Below, piece after piece: positions 6,462 through 11,002 of a stretch of 11,002 bases of DNA; position 1 is the stretch's first letter, and every line of letters begins with the position of its first letter. A program made the translations under genes and the position numbers. A model generated the notes under the pieces. It made no database searches and had not been told where the DNA came from. It worked only from the letters and a program-made list of their open reading frames with translations. Source of the DNA: an uncultured Blautia sp. (GTDB taxonomy: Bacteria > Bacillota > Clostridia > Lachnospirales > Lachnospiraceae); NCBI GenBank assembly GCA_938028845.1, contig CALIZJ010000148.1:1-11002 (forward strand), read 5' to 3'.

Positions 6462-7343
6462 GTGAGGTATGCTACCAGACGGAAGCTAAAAGGGACATGC
6501 TTTATTCTTCCGGCATTTCTGCTGCATTTTATAGTGATAGTTGTACCTGCTTTTTCTATGATATACTTTGCATTTACAAAATGGAATGGACTAAGCAAGC
6601 CGGAATTTATAGGTCTAGATAATTTCAGACGGATGATTAACGATTATGATTTTTTATTTGCAATGAAAAATAATTTGATCTGGATGACGATTTTTTTGGT
6701 TGTTCCGTTTATCTTGGGGTTAGGAATGGCATTGATTTTTACTAAAATCGGAAAGATACAGATGATTTTTCGTACACTTTGTTTTTTGCCATATGTAGTG
6801 AGTGCAACAGTTTCGGGAAAAATTTTTTCGATTTTTTATAGTCCATATTCAGGAATAGGAGCTTTTTTCGATAAAATCGGAATATCAGCATTGGCTGATT
6901 TTGCACCATTAGGGAATGAAAAACAGGCTTTATATGCCGCTGCATTTGTTGACAACTGGCATTGGTGGGGATTTGTTTTAGTATTAATGATGTCTGCATT
7001 GCATCAGGTCGATACATCACTTTATGAAGCTGCAAAAACGGAAGGGGCAAATAGTTGGCAGACTTTAATACACGTTACGATTCCTCAAATTAAACCTACA
7101 ATTATTTCATATTTCGTATTTGTTATTATTGCTGCATTTACGACTTTTGATTATGTGTGGATTATGACCCAGGGAGGCCCTGCCGGATCCACAGAAGTAT
7201 TTGCTACAAGGATTTATAAAACAACCTTTATTAATTATGAAGCTGGATACGGTGCCGCAATGAGTTTAAGTGTATGCTTGCTGGCATTGACGGTATATCT
7301 GATCCTAAAGATTATTCAGAGAAGGGGGCGTGAACAGATATGA
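6462..7343 (+). CDS. Sugar ABC transporter permease, MalF/UgpA type
   Basis: Counted from GTG at 6462 this is a 293-residue integral membrane protein with about six hydrophobic segments, the first near residues 14-38. The cytoplasmic EAA loop that docks the ATPase is clear at about 189-211: EAAKTEGANSWQTLIHVTIP followed by QIKP. GLDNF (about 51-55) and FDYVWIMTQGGPAGSTE (about 229-245) are typical of the MalF-like partner of carbohydrate uptake family 1 importers. It would form the membrane channel with the next gene's product. Its stop overlaps the next start in ATGA (7340-7343), so the two permeases are translationally coupled. No ATPase gene is seen; a shared MsmK-type protein is probable. 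Confidence 0.93.
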   Translation: MRYATRRKLKGTCFILPAFLLHFIVIVVPAFSMIYFAFTKWNGLSKPEFIGLDNFRRMINDYDFLFAMKNNLIWMTIFLVVPFILGLGMALIFTKIGKIQMIFRTLCFLPYVVSATVSGKIFSIFYSPYSGIGAFFDKIGISALADFAPLGNEKQALYAAAFVDNWHWWGFVLVLMMSALHQVDTSLYEAAKTEGANSWQTLIHVTIPQIKPTIISYFVFVIIAAFTTFDYVWIMTQGGPAGSTEVFATRIYKTTFINYEAGYGAAMSLSVCLLALTVYLILKIIQRRGREQI

Positions 7344-8176
7344 CTTTGGCGAAGAAGAATCAAATTCGCACACGGGTGAAAATTGTGTTTGCGGCCATTA
7401 TAACCTTTATTCAGATCATTCCACTGTTAGTAGTGATTATAAATTCCTTACGCGGGAACGATGAAATATCTAAACTTATGTTGGGGTTTCCGACAAGTTT
7501 GCATTTTGAAAACTATCTTACAGCATGGGAGCGTGGAGGGTATGCAAACGCGTATCTAAGCAGCTTGATCATTGGGTTTGGGACATCAATTTCTGTAGTG
7601 ATTTTAGTGGGCTTTGCAGTATACGGGCTTTCAAAGATGGAGTGCTATGGAAAAAAATTCTTTTATAATTATTTTGTGGCAGGATTGGCAATACCAACAT
7701 TTGCTATTATAGTCCCTCTGTTTTTTATGTTTTACCAATTGAACCTTGTCAATACGCATCTTGGTATGATTTTGATCTATATTGGAACTAATATTTCGTT
7801 TAATTTTATGTTTATGTATGCCTTTTTCGAAGGAATGCCAAGAGAATTAGACGAGGCTGCCAGAATTGATGGCGCAAGCGAATTTCAAAATTTTACATAT
7901 ATTGTAATTCCTTTGGCAAAACCTATTTTTACCAGTGTAATGCTTATAGTTTTTGTGAACACATGGAATGAGTTTTTGTTTTCAAATACCTTTTTGCAGA
8001 AAGAAGAAATCAGGACTGTATCATTAAGATTCTATAATTTTGTGGGGAAAAGTGGTGCTGATTACGGATATATTTTTGCTGCAGCGATTATTTCTATACT
8101 GCCAATTGTATTGATTTATTTTATAATGCAGGATTCCTTTGTAGAAGGAATGACCTCCGGAAGCGTGAAAGGATGA
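7340..8176 (+). CDS. Sugar ABC transporter permease, MalG/UgpE type
   Basis: This 278-residue membrane protein has about six hydrophobic segments and the EAA loop at about 172-195 (EAARIDGASEFQNFTYIVIP followed by LAKP). FENYLTAW near 56-63, VNTWNEFLFS near 206-215 and the C-terminal end QDSFVEGMTSGSVKG match the MalG-like subunit of carbohydrate uptake family 1 systems. Its ATG overlaps the preceding gene's stop, and the nearest purine-rich site (AAGGGGG, 7322-7328) is 11 bases upstream, so translation probably depends on coupling. Together with the upstream permease it forms the transmembrane pore for the sugar delivered by the binding protein. Confidence 0.93.
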   Translation: MTLAKKNQIRTRVKIVFAAIITFIQIIPLLVVIINSLRGNDEISKLMLGFPTSLHFENYLTAWERGGYANAYLSSLIIGFGTSISVVILVGFAVYGLSKMECYGKKFFYNYFVAGLAIPTFAIIVPLFFMFYQLNLVNTHLGMILIYIGTNISFNFMFMYAFFEGMPRELDEAARIDGASEFQNFTYIVIPLAKPIFTSVMLIVFVNTWNEFLFSNTFLQKEEIRTVSLRFYNFVGKSGADYGYIFAAAIISILPIVLIYFIMQDSFVEGMTSGSVKG

Positions 8177-8180
8177 TAGG

Positions 8181-9815
8181 ATGGAGAAAAGTATATTTCC
8201 CAAATATGTAAAAATAAATGATAATGATATTTTACTGGCTATTCGTATGGGAATGAATCCAATGAAGGAATGGTATGATCCCAAACATCATTATCTGCCA
8301 TATTTTTGGAACTATATTTCAGGCCCCCAATATGGAAACAGTCATCACCGTAGTTATAGCTGTGTGCATTCAGTCGGACGCTGGCTTGATGCTCTTGTAA
8401 ACGCACAGGAGATTACAGGAGAATCTGTCAAAGACGAGGTGTACGAGAAACTTTCATATTGGGCGTATACGGTTTTCGAAAATTCAACAGGAATGATGGC
8501 TGATTTGGATTTGGAAAGCTTTCAGTGGGTTCATGTCTGCGATCTGCATAATTTAAGAGAAGCTATGTATTCATTTGCTGCTTTATTAAAGAAAAATCCT
8601 GAAGATAAGAAAGCAAAACTAGGAGCAGAACATCTTATAGATATGGTAGACAGATATACTGACTATACAACTGGACAATGGAAAGAAGAACTATACCTAA
8701 AAGAATGCGGCGGAACAATAGAATGTGGAGCGAGCAGCAAAGAGGAGGTATATCGATTTTCATCCACGTTAGGAAGGTATATAGGAGGACTGGTAAGGCT
8801 TTATCAAGTATATCCCATAGAAAAAGCTTTGGATCAGGCATTGCGGCTCACAGAAACGGCTTTTCGTGTAGTATTATATGAAGATGGAGAGTTTGATACA
8901 ATCAGATTTGCTGAACATCTTCATTCGACCAGCTCTATGATTTCTGGTATAGCAATGCTTGGGAGTATGCTTAACGATATGCATATTTTAAGCCGTATAA
9001 AAAAGTTTCTGGAAAGAGGATATTATCAGGTGGCCCTGGACTTTGGCTGGTGTCTGGAAAATATAAAAAGAAAGGATGATATGGTAGGAGAAATAAACAA
9101 TACAGGAGATTATATTGAAGCTTGTCTTTGCCTGGGTAAAGCCGGGTACAGTGAGTTTTATGAAAGAGCAGATAGGATGATACGCTGCCATTTGCTTCCT
9201 GCGCAGCTTTTAGATGTAAGCTTTATTTCGGATGAAGAGAGTAATGATGACTCGATAAATCATATGGCCCGTAGAATGAAAGGGGCTTTTGGCTTTCCTT
9301 GTCCCTATGGACATGAGTATACACCTGGCAGCGAAATTTCTTTCAATTGGGACATCGTTGGCGGTGGAGTAAGCAGCCTCTGCCAGGCATATAGACATAT
9401 TGTTTCTTATAAAAATGGTGTTATCAGTATTAATCTGCAGTTTGATTTTGAAAATAAGATCATACAATATACTTCGCCATATGGAAAAGAGAATACTATG
9501 AAAATTCTTTTAAAAGAAGATATGACTATGCGGATTTTGATGCCGGATATGCTTGACTGGAAAGACTTTAAAGAAAAACTGGATAGGCAAGGAATTAAAT
9601 ATAGGAAACATGAAAACTGGATTTATTTATATAACCTATACGGGAAAGGCATAGTGGAAATTCCTGTAAGCTTTTTTACAAAGACGGTAGATTATATTTT
9701 TAGAAAAAATAATTTACGTGTTAAATTTCAGGGGAATAGAATTATAGGTATGACTTCTCCTGGAAAAAGATTATGCTTTTTTGAAGAGATAAAAGAAGGA
9801 GGAGATCAGGTATGA
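8181..9815 (+). CDS. Putative glycosidase-like (alpha/alpha)6-barrel protein, distantly GH127/DUF1680-like
   Basis: This 544-residue protein has no signal peptide, so it should act in the cytoplasm. It looks like an alpha-helical barrel (about 60-400) followed by a beta-rich C-terminal domain (about 410-540). Segments that recall GH127 beta-L-arabinofuranosidases are TGDYIEACLCLGKAG..EFYERADR.IR.HLL..QLLD (308-345) and DIVGGGVSSLCQAYRHIV (391-408), the latter where GH127 has its CC motif. HLHSTSSMISG (246-256) is another likely conserved patch. The zinc-binding and nucleophile cysteines of GH127 are not present at these places (GGG at 394-396), so activity and substrate are open. It starts four bases after the permease stop and overlaps the next gene by four bases, so it belongs to the operon. 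It probably acts on the imported glycoside; the family assignment is from memory and tentative. Confidence 0.6.
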   Translation: MEKSIFPKYVKINDNDILLAIRMGMNPMKEWYDPKHHYLPYFWNYISGPQYGNSHHRSYSCVHSVGRWLDALVNAQEITGESVKDEVYEKLSYWAYTVFENSTGMMADLDLESFQWVHVCDLHNLREAMYSFAALLKKNPEDKKAKLGAEHLIDMVDRYTDYTTGQWKEELYLKECGGTIECGASSKEEVYRFSSTLGRYIGGLVRLYQVYPIEKALDQALRLTETAFRVVLYEDGEFDTIRFAEHLHSTSSMISGIAMLGSMLNDMHILSRIKKFLERGYYQVALDFGWCLENIKRKDDMVGEINNTGDYIEACLCLGKAGYSEFYERADRMIRCHLLPAQLLDVSFISDEESNDDSINHMARRMKGAFGFPCPYGHEYTPGSEISFNWDIVGGGVSSLCQAYRHIVSYKNGVISINLQFDFENKIIQYTSPYGKENTMKILLKEDMTMRILMPDMLDWKDFKEKLDRQGIKYRKHENWIYLYNLYGKGIVEIPVSFFTKTVDYIFRKNNLRVKFQGNRIIGMTSPGKRLCFFEEIKEGGDQV

Positions 9816-11002
9816 TTAATAACACACGTTGGATGACTTATATGGAATATCTGCCTATTGAATTAAAGCAATCAGCAGAAGAGGGAAAAGACATAAAGAA
9901 GTATGTTGATATTATAAACAAAACGATAGCTCTGACAGATCAACAGTATTCTTTTGAAGAAAGAGAAGAAAAAGCTTTGGATATTTTAAACCAAATTGAG
10001 AAGGAGACCATCAAACCTGGATATGAATTCCAAGAGCCTGATGAATTGAAGGAAATCTTTTTATTAAGGGACGAACAGCACAAAAAGACATATAATGTAC
10101 TATCAGAAGACATTAAAAGCAAAATTTCAGGAGCCTGGTTAGGACGGTGTATAGGCTGTTTGCTGGGCCAACCTATCGAGGGATGGAAGCGGAACCGTAT
10201 AGTAGGTTTTTTAAAGGATACTAAAAACTATCCTATTAAACATTTTATGTCATCAGATGTAGATGACGAGATAATTGAACGATATCAGGTAAGTAATAAC
10301 GGAGAAAATGCATTTTGTGATACCGTTACACATTGGATTAATAATATAACGGATATGCCCGAGGATGATGATACGAATTATACAGTTATAGGATTGAAAG
10401 TTCTTGAACTATATGGCAAACACTTCGACAGTGAGAATGTAGCGGAAACATGGCTGACCAGTCTTCCTATGGGGCATGTATCAACTTCTGAAAGGGTTGC
10501 ATACAGAAATATAGGCAATTTGATAGATGCTCCTAAATGTGGATGGTGGAAAAATCCTTATAGGGAATGGATAGGAGCACAGATCCGGGGAGATATTTTT
10601 GGATATGTTTCTCCCGGCAATCCAGAAGAAGCGGCAAGGATGGCATGGACTGACGGCAGAATCTCTCATGTGAAAAATGGGATTTATGGAGAGATGTTTA
10701 TTGCCGCAATGTTAGCGGCGGCATATTGTGTAACTGAACCATTAGATTTAATAAATGATGGACTGGGACAGATCCCATCTACAAGCAGACTGTATAAAAA
10801 AGTCAAAGAAGTCTTAAAAATGTATCAGGATGGCAAAAAGGTGGACGAGACTATTGAATGGCTTCACCAAAACTATTCCGAAGACGATGAACATCAATGG
10901 TGTCATACAATTACAAATGCGTTAGTGGTTGCAATTAGTCTTCTTTACAGCGAAGGGGACTTTGAAAAGGCATTACATATTGCAATAGAATGTGGATTTG
11001 AC
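9812..11002 (+). CDS. ADP-ribosylglycohydrolase-family protein (partial, runs off the window)
   Basis: ATG at 9812 overlaps the previous stop (ATGA) and has AGGAGG at 9797-9802. The frame is open for 397 codons to the edge. After a helical N-terminal extension of about 100 residues, the family's opening motif appears as GAWLGRCIGCLLGQP (107-121). MPEDDDTNYT (182-191) supplies the acidic metal-binding cluster, and RGDIFGYVSPGNPEEAARMAW with ISHVKNGIYGEMFIAAM (259-300) is typical of the central domain. The window ends in IECGFD, just where the second metal motif (D.D..GA) should follow. Members hydrolyse N- or O-ribosyl bonds with Mg, but many genomic copies sit in sugar operons and are uncharacterised. 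Here it most likely cleaves or processes an imported furanosyl compound rather than a protein modification. That role is inference. Confidence 0.85.
   Translation, partial: MINNTRWMTYMEYLPIELKQSAEEGKDIKKYVDIINKTIALTDQQYSFEEREEKALDILNQIEKETIKPGYEFQEPDELKEIFLLRDEQHKKTYNVLSEDIKSKISGAWLGRCIGCLLGQPIEGWKRNRIVGFLKDTKNYPIKHFMSSDVDDEIIERYQVSNNGENAFCDTVTHWINNITDMPEDDDTNYTVIGLKVLELYGKHFDSENVAETWLTSLPMGHVSTSERVAYRNIGNLIDAPKCGWWKNPYREWIGAQIRGDIFGYVSPGNPEEAARMAWTDGRISHVKNGIYGEMFIAAMLAAAYCVTEPLDLINDGLGQIPSTSRLYKKVKEVLKMYQDGKKVDETIEWLHQNYSEDDEHQWCHTITNALVVAISLLYSEGDFEKALHIAIECGFD

Overview
The window looks like low-GC Bacillota DNA, most likely a Clostridia/Lachnospiraceae-type gut anaerobe. The clues are strong AGGAGG-type ribosome binding sites, TTG and GTG starts, a YesM/YesN-style two-component pair next to a carbohydrate ABC importer, and an allulose/tagatose 3-epimerase very similar to clostridial and Agrobacterium enzymes. 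No rRNA, tRNA, CRISPR array or complete insertion sequence was found. The taxonomic call is inference from style, not from a marker gene.

Layout. Positions 1-370 (minus) hold the 5' part of a membrane-protein gene resembling Firmicutes sodium:proton antiporters. It starts at TTG behind a very good ribosome binding site and its own extended -10 promoter. It is clearly richer in GC than the rest (hand counts of about 55% against 32-38%), and its family resemblance stops near position 50. Positions 433-3840 (minus) encode an AraC-type response regulator and, upstream of it, a membrane sensor histidine kinase of the LytS/YesM class. A 294-base AT-rich divergent region (3841-4134) separates them from a plus-strand operon running off the right edge: a ketose 3-epimerase, a frameshifted sugar-binding protein gene, a stem-loop with T tract, two MalF/MalG-type permeases, a 544-residue (alpha/alpha)6-barrel protein distantly like GH127, and a partial ADP-ribosylglycohydrolase-family protein.

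How the genes may work together (inference). The kinase senses an extracellular sugar or sugar-binding-protein complex and phosphorylates the regulator, which turns on the divergent operon. The importer brings in a small glycoside, the two hydrolase-like enzymes release its sugar, and the 3-epimerase converts the released ketose (for example allulose or tagatose) to fructose or another common ketose. No importer ATPase is present; such systems commonly share an MsmK-type ATPase encoded elsewhere.

Most notable points: a one-base deletion breaks the binding-protein gene; that protein also has no lipoprotein lipobox; the GH127-like protein lacks the cysteines that define GH127 chemistry; and the set of 3-epimerase, divergent GH127-like protein and ADP-ribosylglycohydrolase suggests a pathway for an uncommon furanoside that I do not recognise as a described system.
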